The position numbers and the translations under genes are program-made. Under the pieces are notes generated by a model. That model did no database searches. It was not told where the DNA came from and was given only the letters and a program-made list of their open reading frames with translations. A DNA stretch of 64,000 nt from an uncultured SAR324 cluster bacterium (GTDB lineage Bacteria; SAR324; NAC60-12). Below are positions 35,264 through 45,818 of this stretch, piece by piece. Within the stretch, counting starts at the first letter, position 1; the number at the start of each line of letters is the position of its first letter. Location: positions 248,001-312,000 of the forward strand of contig CAJJCY010000001.1 of NCBI GenBank assembly GCA_905182865.1, written 5' to 3'.

Positions 35264-38200
35264 TTAACTTCCTGTGAGGACACCCAGGAAAATGAACTGT
35301 GGTTTTTTATAATCAGGATCATTCAACGGAAAGGCTACTTCAATTTTCAGAGGTACTTGAAACAGTGAAGCAGTATCCAGCGTCCACTCAATACCCATTC
35401 CGGCATTTTCCAGGTGTTTTGCTTTTTCATATGAAATGTTTTTTGACCATATTTTACCCTGGTCATAAAACACAGTACCTTGTATTTTAAAGGCACTCAT
35501 CATTCCCCACAAAGGTTTAGTGATTAAGGGAAACTTGAAATTCAATCTTGAAGCCAACAGATTGTCGTCACTCAAATTAGTTTGTTGAGGATATCCACGT
35601 AATACAGCGGGACTTCCCAATTGAAATTTTTTCTGCAGCGGAGATTCCCCTGAAGTTGAAGCGTGTATGATATCGAACTCAAACCATTTCCTATGTCCAA
35701 CGCGTAATATTTGTCCAAGTTTTGCTTGCCAGCGTACATAAGAAAAATCGCTTCCTATTTCCAAAGAGGGCTGTTCGTTCCAGATGTTCCAATTAATTTG
35801 GTAGGAGTCTATGGGGCTGACAGCACCCGTATGTTCCAGCAGAAAAGTGTTTGATTCTCCGGTTTCAATTACATCACTGTTCTCAGGATTGTTGCGAGCC
35901 GAAAAAAGGACCTCCCGGGAAAAACTGGTGTGGAACTTATATTCCAGTTCACCGGGATTATTAGAGGGTTCGTATGTTGCCCGGATGCCCTGGGAACGTA
36001 CTCCACCATACTCACTGGCACTAACTCCAGCCTCCAATCCATGCAATCCCAGGTGTTCACGGTCGAGATTAAAAATGTAGAGTCCTCTTTTATTTTTTGA
36101 CCCGTATCCAGGAATTGCATAAATACGATAGTCATCAAACCTGTATCTTATTCCTACACCAACAGAATTTCCATCTAAGGCATTGTTCCCAAATCCAGGA
36201 ACTAAAAGCACCAAATGTTCACGCTGTTTTTCCCAGTCGAAACCAAAACGTACACGAAAAAAATTATAAGAATGATTATTGATTTTCGATGTTTCCAGCA
36301 ATCGTTCTTCTGGATCAAGTGAAACTTTATCCGGAAAACCCGCCGTTTGAAAGACTACTGTCTCCTGCTGTTTAATTCCTGGTACCAGACTGCGAAACTG
36401 TTTACCGTCTTTTGTGATAAGTGAAACTACCAGCGGCATTTGAGCAAGTCCAATTTTATTGACACTTACTTCAGTCTCATACAATCCATTGGGCAGAGTT
36501 CGAGTAGTTGAATTTCCAAAACTGTAATCCAAAGTTTGTACAGTCCGGAACCACTGTGAAAAAAACCATTCCAATGAACCGTTTCCATCCATATTGTAAG
36601 GGCTACCGGAAGGAAGTAGAGGAGTTCTGAGTTGGTAATAATTAAACTTCTCCATTGCCTGCTGAAATTCTACCAGTTCAATTACATTTTGCTGATAATT
36701 TTGGGAAAAGTACTGGATAGCTTTTTTAAATGCCTTGTCTCCCAGTGTGTACTCCAACATTGAAAGAACCATTGCAGTCTTGTAGGTAAGTGTCTGCAAA
36801 TATTTTTGAGAGTCAGGATTTTTTCGGAAAGATGAGAGAATGGGATATCTCAATTTTGGTGAAACAGAGTTTGCCATTTTTTCAAAAAAATGATCCCGGT
36901 AACGTGGATTCATCCAGTCAAGACTATCAAAAATTCCTGCATCTGCACCAAAATTATGTTGAAAAAAACGTAGTCCAAAAAAAGCAGGAATCCCCAAATT
37001 GAGCCACTGTTGAGTATCCTGGTTACTCCAGATTGACTCTCCAAACCAAAGTTGCGCCAGTCGCCGTGTCAAAAATCCAAGAGACTGCCGGTCCAGAAAT
37101 TCTGACCTTTTGTAGTTCGGCAGGGGGACCAGGATCAAATTGTTTAAAACGTCCACCTGCTCATATTCTGCTTCAACTGCAACTATCCTAATTGATTCCC
37201 AGGGCGATTTGAGTCCATAACGTGAATGCATAAATGACAAAAAACTGGCGCTCCAATTATGCAGAAGTTCAGCTCTTCGTTCATGACCTTCCAAGTAAAA
37301 TGAAGTCAGTTGGTAAGAAGTTTTAGCAGCTGTAGTGCTTGTATTTTTCACCAACATTGTTCTTCCTTCATTTCCGGAAAATTGTTGATGAACTCTGGAA
37401 AAAATCAAGGGGAAGTATTTAATTGGTCTCTTTGTAACAGAAAGAGTTACAACTTGCCCCGCCAACAATTTTTGATGACCCGGGGTCGTGATTAATGTTC
37501 CCGCCTGAACTGCTTTCCAGGTAACCTCAAATGTGGCAGGTGAGGGATTATCTTCAGTAGTTTCCCATTTTTTCTCATTCAATCCAGGTATTTCATTCCA
37601 GGTTAAGAGTTTTGGATGCCAATTTACTGTCACCAACATTCCATTGGCCGTACCTTCTTGTGTGTGTTCGGGAAAATTTGTAGAAAACTCGATCAGAACA
37701 GTGGACTCTCCAGGATAATTTTTTGTATCAGGAAGATTTTTTGGCAACAATATTCGCAGCAGACCATTTGAAGTTGAATAACCAACCTCCAGGTCGGGAT
37801 TTGGTTCCAGTGAATATTTCAGCGGGTGTTTTTCTATTGATTGATTTTGAGTGAACGCACTCACGGAATTGATCTTTAAGCTGCCGGTACTGAAACCAGT
37901 TGGAGTTTTTGGATCTTCGAGATTATCTTGAAAGCGTTTCAGAGAAAAGACAGGTACTATTTTGTGTTTTCTGGTACCCCGTTCATCTGGATAATTGAAA
38001 CGGTTTCCTGGTAGAGAAAAAAGTAATTCATTAGTCGGATAAGCGTTTCGAGTGAAACGGACTTGCATTTTTCCCACAAGAAGTGTCTTATCGTGATCAT
38101 AAGAAACGTCTATTTTGTAGTGTGGGGCCTGCGTTTTAAAGTGGGATTCTGCAGATAAAAGCTGAGTTGAAATTGCAATCAGTACTCCGTGAACAACTAA

Positions 38201-38323
38201 AAACAGCAACGGTAAACGAAAAACGAAGTACAACAAACTTCGTACCTCGAGCCTCAAACCTGAAACTTTTAAACTTAAAGCTGAAACCACAAAATGGCTT
38301 CGATCTTCACCAAAATTATCCAA
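35264..38323 (-). CDS. M1-peptidase-like domain fused to an outer-membrane beta-barrel
   Basis: In this 1019-residue protein, residues about 60-620 follow the M1 aminopeptidase layout. The region that should carry the zinc site HExxH..E reads LTRRLAQLWFGESIWSNQDT and then QQWLNLGIPAFF. The WFGE and WLN.G landmarks are kept but the zinc ligands are lost. The C-terminal third is strand-rich and ends like an Omp85/surface-antigen barrel (QLGSPAVLRGYPQ, then RLNFKFPLI, and a terminal ..LGVLTGS). It should be exported and sit in the outer membrane with a periplasmic or surface pseudo-peptidase domain (inference). The ATG at 38323 gives a non-signal extension and overlaps the divergent HIT gene; an in-frame TTG at 38236 would start at a clean signal peptide. 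Confidence 0.83.
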   Translation of the reverse strand: MDNFGEDRSHFVVSALSLKVSGLRLEVRSLLYFVFRLPLLFLVVHGVLIAISTQLLSAESHFKTQAPHYKIDVSYDHDKTLLVGKMQVRFTRNAYPTNELLFSLPGNRFNYPDERGTRKHKIVPVFSLKRFQDNLEDPKTPTGFSTGSLKINSVSAFTQNQSIEKHPLKYSLEPNPDLEVGYSTSNGLLRILLPKNLPDTKNYPGESTVLIEFSTNFPEHTQEGTANGMLVTVNWHPKLLTWNEIPGLNEKKWETTEDNPSPATFEVTWKAVQAGTLITTPGHQKLLAGQVVTLSVTKRPIKYFPLIFSRVHQQFSGNEGRTMLVKNTSTTAAKTSYQLTSFYLEGHERRAELLHNWSASFLSFMHSRYGLKSPWESIRIVAVEAEYEQVDVLNNLILVPLPNYKRSEFLDRQSLGFLTRRLAQLWFGESIWSNQDTQQWLNLGIPAFFGLRFFQHNFGADAGIFDSLDWMNPRYRDHFFEKMANSVSPKLRYPILSSFRKNPDSQKYLQTLTYKTAMVLSMLEYTLGDKAFKKAIQYFSQNYQQNVIELVEFQQAMEKFNYYQLRTPLLPSGSPYNMDGNGSLEWFFSQWFRTVQTLDYSFGNSTTRTLPNGLYETEVSVNKIGLAQMPLVVSLITKDGKQFRSLVPGIKQQETVVFQTAGFPDKVSLDPEERLLETSKINNHSYNFFRVRFGFDWEKQREHLVLLVPGFGNNALDGNSVGVGIRYRFDDYRIYAIPGYGSKNKRGLYIFNLDREHLGLHGLEAGVSASEYGGVRSQGIRATYEPSNNPGELEYKFHTSFSREVLFSARNNPENSDVIETGESNTFLLEHTGAVSPIDSYQINWNIWNEQPSLEIGSDFSYVRWQAKLGQILRVGHRKWFEFDIIHASTSGESPLQKKFQLGSPAVLRGYPQQTNLSDDNLLASRLNFKFPLITKPLWGMMSAFKIQGTVFYDQGKIWSKNISYEKAKHLENAGMGIEWTLDTASLFQVPLKIEVAFPLNDPDYKKPQFIFLGVLTGS

Positions 38324-38697
38324 GGTGAAATTCCTTGTGAAAAAATTCTAGAGAATAGATGCCAGAGCATTTTTAGACATCATGCCCGACGACCAGCGCG
38401 CGACATTGCTTTTGGCCCAATTACTGCAAGCAGCGCTTAGAAGATTTGCCTGCAGAAAAGGCTCTGTCGTTGATGCGTACAATGCAACAAGTGGCAAAAG
38501 CAGTTAGTACAGCATTCGATGGAATTGACTATAACCTGATTCTCAACAACGGTTTAAATGCCGGACAAGAGATAACGCATGTCCACTTTCACGTGCTGCC
38601 GCGCACCAAAGGCAGTCCCAGACCTTTCCGGGAACATGTCCAATATGCTGAAGGAGAAATGCAAGAAGTGGGAGCAAAAATACGAAACTGTCTCTGA
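38295..38697 (+). pseudogene. HIT-family nucleotide-binding protein, decayed
   Basis: The start (MASIFTKIIQGEIPCEKILE) and the end (INxGxxAGQ-like ILNNGLNAGQEITHVHFHVL with the HxHxH triad) are typical of HIT/Hint hydrolases. Between them the frame changes at least twice: DARAFLDIMP is out of phase with both ends, and RLEDLPAEKAL restores the last frame. At least two indels lie between 38350 and 38445. The gene overlaps the 5' end of the divergent barrel gene. Confidence 0.8.
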
Positions 38698-38728
38698 TGA
38701 TCTCAATTTTATTACTTTTTTTCAAGAG

Positions 38729-39770
38729 ATGAGTCCAAAGACCTTTGCCTCCATAGAAATTGGCAGTAATGCAGTACGCATGATTGTAGGAGAATTGAGG
38801 GGTTCCTGCAGATTATAAGTACTTGAACGGTGGAGTGCCCACTTGCGTTTGGGGGATTCAGTTTTTGACTCCAGAGAAATTTCTGAAAAATTATTTCAAC
38901 AGTTGCTGCAGACAATTCAGGGTTTGCTAAGTAAGGTTCAAAAATATTCCGACCTCAAATTATCGATAACTCGCTACAAGTGCAATGCGCTCAGCAAAAA
39001 ATAATGCTGAAACGGCTGCCCTGATTGAATCAATAGTTGGATATCCTTTAAAAATACTTTCCGGAGCAGAAGAGTGTCAATGTTTAACGGATGGTGTAAA
39101 ATCTTTTTTGCCTCCGTTTATGGTTTTGGACTATCCGTTAAAACAAACTTTTTTGGCGGATTTAGGTGGAGGCAGTTTGGAAATATCTCTACTGAAATCA
39201 GGAAAAAGTCCGAGCGGTAAAAATGGAAATTATCAGTACAGTATAGATATAGGCTCGCTGCGGCTGCGGAAAATGTCAATCCTGAAAATGAGCTGGAATC
39301 AATAATTACGGAAAAGTTATTACAGTTGGATGAGGTTATTTCTGCTAATCCTCAGAACCGAACGAATTTGATTTTAACGGGTGGAAATGCAAAAACATTT
39401 GCGCGTCTTTATCCGCAAGTTTCAGCAAATCCTTGGCCTGAAAATTCAAGTACGGTAGAGGCAAAAAACTGGCTGAGTATGAATTGGAATGAATTTGAGT
39501 GCACTGAACAGATTTTTCAGAGCCAGTCAGAAGATGAACAAATTGAACAATGGAAACTACGTCCTCAACAGACAGAAGTTTTTAATTATGCTCTGGCGGT
39601 CTTCCGGTAAATCGGCATTAAACTCAGAACTGAGCAGCTGTGCATCCCTTTTTTTGGTTTAAAGGAATCACTACTGTTAAGCCTGGTTTCAGAGGTAACG
39701 GAAAAACCTATTGAAGATTTCACACTGGTTCTGATTTATGGACCTCCAAAAAAGTATAAAATTGGTGCAT
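38729..39770 (+). pseudogene. Ppx/GppA-type phosphatase, decayed
   Basis: The pieces in order are FASIEIGSNAVRMIVGEL (the P-loop-like start of the ASKHA fold), VLERWSAHLRLGDSVFD, AMRSAKNN-like MRSAKNNAETAALIES, GGGSLEISLLKSGK, and LILTGGNAKTFARLYP. They fall in different frames, with shifts near 38810, 38970 and 39280. A TAA at 39608-39610 interrupts the last frame, which otherwise runs to 39770. Exopolyphosphatase or pppGpp hydrolase activity would be expected of an intact protein. The terminal TGA overlaps the ATG of era. Confidence 0.82.
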
Positions 39771-40728
39771 GAAAAAAATTAGCGTCAACAGGCAACAAAA
39801 TGATGAAAAAATAGAGAAAGATCAGCGTTGTGGATTTATAGGATTAATAGGCCGTCCAAATGTTGGTAAATCAACTTTACTGAACCAACTGGTTGGACAG
39901 AAAGTTTCAATCACTGCACACAAAGCACAAACTACCAGAAATCGCATTCTTGGTATCCGGACTGTAAAAAATACACAGATGGTTTTCATTGACACGCCTG
40001 GAATCCATCCTGCAAAAAAGCTGCTGAACCGTAAAATAGTGGCATATGCGACAGAAACTTTGCGGGAAACAGATTTGAATTTGTGGTTAATTGAACCTTT
40101 GCCTGAAAATTCTTTGAAAAAGGATGGTCTCTCTGTTTTGCATCGTGAAGATCAGGAAATACTAAAAATGTTGTCCGGAAAGGAAAAACGGACCGTACTA
40201 GTTTTGAATAAAATTGATACAATTTTACAGGAACAGGCACTTGTCAGCATGGACAAATTAGCGAAATTGGGAGACTTTGCGGAAATTGTTCCAATCTCAG
40301 CGCTGAAATCAACTAATGTTGAACACCTGGTTGATACCCTGAAAAAATATCTTTCTATCCATCCATTTTACTTTGAAAACAAACAGGTTACCGATGTGTC
40401 AGAACGCTTCCTTGCCAGTGAATTTGTACGTGAGGAACTGTTTATGCGCCTGCAGCAGGAGATTCCTTATTCGGTTGCAGTTGTAGTGGAACAATTTGAA
40501 GAGGATCAAAAATGTATTAAGATTGCCTGCAATATTTGTGTGGAGCGAGATTCACAAAAGGGAATTATCATTGGTAAAAAAGGTCAAATGTTGAAAACAA
40601 TCGGGATTGCCGCCCGGAAAAAAATCGAGCGATTACTTGGAAACAAGGTTCATTTAGCACTTCATGTGAAAGTTTTAAAACAATGGTCCAGCAATGCACG
40701 GCATTTACGCAATCTTGGATTTAACTAA
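39769..40728 (+). CDS. era: GTPase Era
   Basis: The 319-residue protein binds 16S rRNA and helps 30S ribosome maturation. The GTPase motifs are GRPNVGKSTLLNQL (G1), TTRNR (G2 region), DTPGI (G3) and NKID (G4). The C-terminal KH domain contains IIIGKKGQMLKTIGIAARKK. Length and order are standard. The ATGA overlap with the upstream Ppx/GppA remnant suggests the two were once coupled. Confidence 0.96.
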   Translation: MKKISVNRQQNDEKIEKDQRCGFIGLIGRPNVGKSTLLNQLVGQKVSITAHKAQTTRNRILGIRTVKNTQMVFIDTPGIHPAKKLLNRKIVAYATETLRETDLNLWLIEPLPENSLKKDGLSVLHREDQEILKMLSGKEKRTVLVLNKIDTILQEQALVSMDKLAKLGDFAEIVPISALKSTNVEHLVDTLKKYLSIHPFYFENKQVTDVSERFLASEFVREELFMRLQQEIPYSVAVVVEQFEEDQKCIKIACNICVERDSQKGIIIGKKGQMLKTIGIAARKKIERLLGNKVHLALHVKVLKQWSSNARHLRNLGFN

Positions 40729-40766
40729 CTTGCAGGTAACAAGAGTCAAAATTAATATTTGTTGAT

Positions 40767-42347
40767 TTGTTTACTAACTTAAACGATATAAGCTCTTGGA
40801 CGGCTGAGAATATTCATTCTACTATTAAAGGTATTTCAGTTATTTCAATGTTTCAAATATCGTGGGAAATTGGTCTAAGTGTTTTTGTTTTGATCACTGC
40901 AACATTTTGTATCTGGATTGTACTGAATAGAATTACAAAAGTTGTATTTTATCCTGATCTTGTTCTTTCTTCAGAACCGTTTCGTGATTCAGTAACTTCT
41001 GGCGGCAATGAAGAAAATTTAGCTGATCAAAGATACTTCTGAATCAGAAAATCTAATTTCTGGTGTTGACGAATCTATTTTTGAACAATTCAGAGAAAAA
41101 TTAAATTTAAACCCTCCTTCCGAATTCTGCCGGAGATTCAGTTATATCCTCTGAAAAAAATGTAAACACAGGCTTTGGTTGCAGAAGCATATGAAAAAGC
41201 CAATTCAACAAATGCTCCTGATACTTTTTCTGAAGAACTGGAGGATGTAGAACAAGTGAAAGTTACTTTGAGCAAAGATGCAAAAAATCTTCAAGAAGAA
41301 CAGGATGAAGGTAACGCAAAAGACACAGTTGAGGAGCAGAATGACGATGCAGCGGAAGAACAAAACAAAAAAGTTGCTGAAAAACAGGAGACAAAATACA
41401 AGGAAAAAGAAAAGACAGGCCGCAAACTAGGTACTGGAGAAGAAGCTCTGGAAATTCTTTCTCGAAAACATCAGGAAATAAGAAGACAAACAAGAGATAT
41501 TGCTGCAGAGCCCCAGGAAGAATTCGATGAGGATCTTTTTGCAGATGAACTGATTCCGATTCCTGGAGGAGAAACCCTTGCTGAACCAGAAGAAAGAGAG
41601 TTCAGTGATGAAGACTTATTTGCCCCGGCACCGGCAACAGACAATCTGGAAGATGAGGACGGTTTGGTTTATTCTTTACGGAAAACTACTCCTCGGGGAG
41701 AAAAAGATGCTGAAGCGGAAGGACTGCTGAAACTTGCAACAATATCATGCGAAGCAGGCAGAATGGAAGAAGCTGGTGCCAGTCTTAAAAGTTATCTGGA
41801 GCTTCTCAAAGAGCTTGGTCAAAAGCCAAGTTCAGATGTGCTGCATTTAGCTGAAAAGCTTGGGGTTCCACTTGATTCAACTTTGAATCCGGAACTTTCT
41901 TTGAAAACTAATGAAACAAAAACAGAGACTGAAAAAGAACTGGGAAAAAATATTCAGGAAGAACCAGAGCAAACCAATTATGAAAGTGTCATGGATGGAA
42001 TAGTGAAGACTCTTGAAGAAAAAGATTCATATGAAGAAGCCTTGCCTCTGCTAAAGGATCTGCTTAACTACAATCGGCAGCGAGTGAATATTTCAGCAAT
42101 GGATCCCCTTTACGAAAGGATTGAGCGTGCACACTCAACAATGGAAAATGATGAAGAATTAGTAGCTACCTACAAAGAACATCTTGCAATCAAACAACAG
42201 TTGGATGACATTGAAGGTGAGTTGCACTTGCTTGATTTGATCAGTGCACACTATACAAATATTGGAGATCTTACAGCATCAAAACGCTATCAGTCAGAAA
42301 TTTTAAGAGTAAAAGACGGATTAAGTGGGTTCAACCGACTAAAATAA
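40767..42347 (+). pseudogene. Membrane-anchored acidic protein with helical-repeat C-terminus, frameshifted
   Basis: The N-terminal piece has one membrane helix (IGLSVFVLITATFCIWIVL) and probably starts at the ATG at 40848 or the TTG at 40767. Coding then moves through other frames (IKDTSESENLISGVDES, then AGDSVISSEKNVN, then QALVAEAYEKA) within about 150 bases, needing three indels near 41030, 41118 and 41165. From 41175 to 42347 the frame is open: a very acidic Glu/Lys-rich linker and a C-terminal helical region (EGLLKLATISCEAGRMEEAG, LPLLKDLLNYNRQRV) like FimV or TPR proteins. Function unknown. The long open part may still be translated. Confidence 0.65.
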
Positions 42348-42349
42348 AA

Positions 42350-42739
42350 TCAGGAAAAATGTACGCACCCGTCTGGAGTACGGGAACTTAGCTTGTAGCC
42401 GTGGTTTCCTGCTGCAAATTGTATTTCAGCCAGCAGTCTGCAACTGCGTGTACGTCTTTCACGTACTACATAAAACTCACTGATTCGCGGCGATGTGTCA
42501 GATTCAAGGTGGGCAAACATTTTTATTGCCGCTATAGTGTGCTGTTCTGCCAACTGGAGGTAGCGGGGCTGAAGTCCATTCTGCCAGCTGTCAAAATAAT
42601 TCAGACTCCATCCCATATGACGATCTCCTCCGCTTAACCGGCTGCGAAAGGATTGTTGTGGAAAATCAGGAGTAGTACTTGAACAAGCGGGCAAAAAAAT
42701 AATGACTGAAACATAAAAAATAAAATAGCGCATAAACAT
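42350..42739 (-). CDS. Small hypothetical lipoprotein
   Basis: This 129-residue protein has a signal peptide ending in the lipobox LPACSS. The mature part has an Arg-rich segment and two cysteines (RRTRSCRLLAEIQFAAGNHG, DGCVHFS). The internal Met3 may be the real start. It converges on the 41-kb gene, with two bases between the stops. No family recognised. Confidence 0.65.
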   Translation of the reverse strand: MFMRYFIFYVSVIIFLPACSSTTPDFPQQSFRSRLSGGDRHMGWSLNYFDSWQNGLQPRYLQLAEQHTIAAIKMFAHLESDTSPRISEFYVVRERRTRSCRLLAEIQFAAGNHGYKLSSRTPDGCVHFS

Positions 42740-43050
42740 TTGTTTTGGCCTGCTGAATGTCTTTTGTAAAATTACTGAAGTTTTGGATTTCTTGTTTAAA
42801 TTCCTCTTTAAAAGAGTATAGTAACCCGCATGTAATATGTATCGGCCTCCTGCTAAAAACCTTTAAAAAAGTAAGGAACTTCATGATCCGGCTTGGATAA
42901 TCTCGCCTTTGCCTTCAACTTAAGCCACTAAAAACAAAGATGTTATGCTTAACTGTTAATCTTTATAAATTAAAATTGGCCAACTATTTGCAATTTTAGA
43001 TTAAGAACGACAAAAAAAGGAACTTAATTCTAAAGACTTAAACTAGTAAA

Positions 43051-43992
43051 ATGGAAAAGAAAATTTGGGCTATTGGTGGAGGTAAAGGAGGCGTTGGCAA
43101 AAGTTATGTTGCCGGTAATTTAGGTATTCTGCTTGCTCAAAAGGGGAACAATGTAGTACTAGCTGACTTGGATTTGGGTGGAGCAAACCTGCACACCTGG
43201 CTTGGTGTGAGCAATCCCATTAAAGGGATTACAGAATTCATTGAAAGAGACATACCTGACATTAAAAAGTTATTAATACCCACCGATATGCCGGGATTGC
43301 GTCTGATCAGCGGAGCCAAAGACGGGGTCGAAATAGCAAATATGAAACACACTCAAAAACGTCGTTTTGTATCTGCCTTGAGACAATTGGATGCAGATTA
43401 TATTGTGATTGATTTAGGTGCAGGCACTGCATACAACACAGTTGATTTTTTTCTGCTGGCAGACACACAAATAATTATTGTAATTCCTGAACCGACATCA
43501 ATCGAAAATGCCTATCGTTTTTTAAAGAATTCATTTTATCGTCAAATTCTTCATAACAGTGAAAAATTTAGAATGAAATCAACGATAAAAAATATTTTGC
43601 GAAAGGACAATCCATTCAACATTAATACCCCGAAACAACTCATTGCTTACTTGAATAAACTGGGAGGCAATGCGGCTGTTTTTATAGAGGAACAGCAGCA
43701 GTTGTTCATCCCAAGCATTATCCTGAATCAGGTACGTTCTGAAAAAGAAAAAAGGATTGGTGTGGCAATGGAAAAAGCATGTTTAAAATATTTTAACCTG
43801 AATGTGAAAATTTCGGGATATTTAGATTTTGATGAAACAGTAAGGCAGTCTGTAATAGATCGTGAACCTTTAGCAAAGAATTCACTGGAGAGCGTGCCAG
43901 TCAAGCAACTGTCAATAATCTGCGAAAAATTATTACAGGAAGAGAAGGAAAGAACTAAAAAAAATAATCTGTTATCACAGCTAGCATTATGA
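43051..43992 (+). CDS. MinD/ParA-family ATPase (FleN/FlhG-like)
   Basis: The 313-residue ATPase has a deviant Walker A (GGKGGVGKSYVAGNLG), a switch region ADLDLGGANLHTWLG, and DYIVIDLGAGTAYN. An insert of about 60 residues after IPEPTSIENAYRFLKNSFY is seen in related deltaproteobacterial proteins (from memory). Such proteins position flagella, pili or other envelope structures. Its stop overlaps the start of the J-domain/HTH gene by four bases, so the two are probably functionally linked. Confidence 0.88.
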   Translation: MEKKIWAIGGGKGGVGKSYVAGNLGILLAQKGNNVVLADLDLGGANLHTWLGVSNPIKGITEFIERDIPDIKKLLIPTDMPGLRLISGAKDGVEIANMKHTQKRRFVSALRQLDADYIVIDLGAGTAYNTVDFFLLADTQIIIVIPEPTSIENAYRFLKNSFYRQILHNSEKFRMKSTIKNILRKDNPFNINTPKQLIAYLNKLGGNAAVFIEEQQQLFIPSIILNQVRSEKEKRIGVAMEKACLKYFNLNVKISGYLDFDETVRQSVIDREPLAKNSLESVPVKQLSIICEKLLQEEKERTKKNNLLSQLAL

Positions 43993-44793
43993 CTTCTCTG
44001 GCAAATAATCCACAGGTTGAAGAAAATTATTATCAGATTCTTGAAGTACCAAAAACTGCTTCATTGGTAGAAATTCGAGATGCTTACGAGAGTAAACTGG
44101 AGGAAACTCAATTAGATGCCTTTGCTGCATATTCCTTGTTTCCGGAAGATGAGACTGAAGAAATATTACTGTATTTCAGTCAGGCTTTTGTGACTCTGGC
44201 TAATCCTGTTGCTCGTGCAAAATATGATGATGAATTACAACATGGTATGGTTTCAGCAGAGATGCAGACTGTCATTGAAAAAGAGCATCTTACTAAAATT
44301 AAATCACTGTACTCCAAAAAATCAGTAAAGGAAAAAACTAAAACAGTTCCCTTCTGCCAAAAAAGCTAGAACAGAAGAAGAAGAAGAAGATAGGAAAGAG
44401 GACGAAATAAAGGTAAATTTTGCCAAAGAAATTAGAGCAGAAAGCCAGGAAGAACGCCGGGACCAATACCTTAGTCTTGCAATAAAAAATGAACTTGCTG
44501 AAGAAAAACTAGAAGAATTTTACTCCACTTTCAGAACCCATGGAAGTAAACTTTCATACAATGGTACTGTATTACAGCAAATTAGAAAAATAAAATCGGT
44601 CACTCTGGAAGAACTCGCACAAATCACATGTATTCGTATAACCTATCTCAAAGCTATTGAAGACGAAAATTTTTCTATATTTTCATCTGAAATTTATTTG
44701 AAGGGCTATTTGCTTTGCTACGTTGAGGCCCTGCAGTTGCCTAAGGAGCAAGTTTTAAAAGATTATATTATTCTCTATAAAAACTCATTTTAG
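43989..44793 (+). pseudogene. J-domain plus RodZ-type HTH protein, one frameshift
   Basis: The N-terminal part resembles a DnaJ domain (NYYQILEVPKTASLVEIRDA, then ARAKYDDEL) without a clear HPD. After a one-base shift near 44340 (the frame resumes as QFPSAKKARTEEEEE), the C-terminal part carries a helix-turn-helix of the RodZ/HTH_25 type (IRKIKSVTLEELAQITCIRI, then YLKAIEDENF and YLKGYLLCYVEAL). The shift lies between two domains, in a region rich in A and GAA runs. The gene forms a pair with the MinD/ParA gene. Confidence 0.75.
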
Positions 44794-44888
44794 TCTAAAA
44801 AGAGTTGAAATGTTTTATGCTGGTACTGTACAATTCAATACAGCATCTTAGGGCTGTTGAACTGAAACCTTGTGTCAGTTTGATAAAA

Positions 44889-45270
44889 TGCGGATGGCCT
44901 ATAAGCCGGGTTCTGTGTCGTGAGCGACCATTCATCTGCGCATTATGTTACCATAATGCTCTAGCAACCACCCGAACCTGCTGGGGCTTCAGCGACCCCG
45001 CCCATAAGGGCACGCGGTTCCTACTTGGTTTTGCTCCTGACGGGGCTTGCCATGCCAATATTGTTACCAATACTGCGGTAGGCTCTTACCCTACCGTTTC
45101 ACCCTTACCTGTGTTTCCAGAGAAACCATCGGCGGTATATTTTCTGTTGCACTTTCCGTCAATTACTTGCCTGGTTTCTAGAGGTGCACTGCCCTATGTT
45201 GCCCGGACTTTCCTCCAGCCCCCCGGATTCGAAAATAATCTGGAAAGCGGGCGGCCACATATCCGGCTCT
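44889..45270 (-). ncRNA. rnpB: RNase P RNA, bacterial type A
   Basis: The minus strand carries the universal core: GGAGGAAAGTCCGGGC near the 5' end, GGTAAGGGTGAAACGG, AAGAGCCTACCG, and ACAGAACCCGGCTTATAGG near the 3' end. The first bases (CGGAT..GGCC) pair with GGCCATCCG at the end to form P1. The length of about 380 bases is normal. This RNA is the catalytic part of the enzyme that trims tRNA 5' ends. Confidence 0.95.
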
Positions 45271-45344
45271 GATGACTACTAAACTAGCATCATTGTGGAT
45301 AAGAGCAAGCGAACTTCTTTTAACACACTCAGATTTGAACTCAG

Positions 45345-45818
45345 ATGAAAAATAAACGGAAACAAATTATTGTAAAAGCTACTCTGGATAAAAGCAAAAA
45401 GCGCAGCCGCGGATTCAGTTTCATTGAGGTAATGGTTGTGATAATTATCCTGGGTTTGCTTTCCAGTATTGTGGGAGTATACCTTTTTGATTCTGCAGAA
45501 AAAGCAAAAGTCGATGCAACAAAAACCCAAATCAGGGGTTTGGAAACTGCACTGGATCTTTATCGCCTGCACAATTCACGCTATCCTACATCAGAACAGG
45601 GACTTAAAGCACTGTTGGACAAACCGGAAGTGGGAATGATTCCAAAAAACTGGAACGGACCCTATTTAAGAGGAAATAATTTGCCGGAAGATAGTTGGGA
45701 CAGCCCATTCCGCTATGTCAGTGTGAACGGTAAAAATTATGAAATTATTTCACTTGGTGCGGATGGTGTAGATGGAGGAACGGATTTGGATGAAGATATC
45801 AATTCTAGCAATCTATAA
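45345..45818 (+). CDS. gspG: Type II secretion major pseudopilin GspG
   Basis: The 157-residue product has a 23-residue basic leader, the cleavage site SRG|FSFIEVMVVIIILG with Glu5, and the GspG-specific C-terminal part (ALDLYRLHNSRYPTSEQGLK, NWNGPYLRG, DSWDSPFRY, a calcium-site region GADGVDGGTDLDED). It is the first of four pseudopilin genes; the secretion ATPase and secretin genes are not in this window. Confidence 0.94.
   Translation: MKNKRKQIIVKATLDKSKKRSRGFSFIEVMVVIIILGLLSSIVGVYLFDSAEKAKVDATKTQIRGLETALDLYRLHNSRYPTSEQGLKALLDKPEVGMIPKNWNGPYLRGNNLPEDSWDSPFRYVSVNGKNYEIISLGADGVDGGTDLDEDINSSNL

Noticed and set aside
44805-45272. A plus-strand frame of about 155 codons
   Set aside because: It is antisense to RNase P RNA, whose conserved core and P1 pairing are clear.
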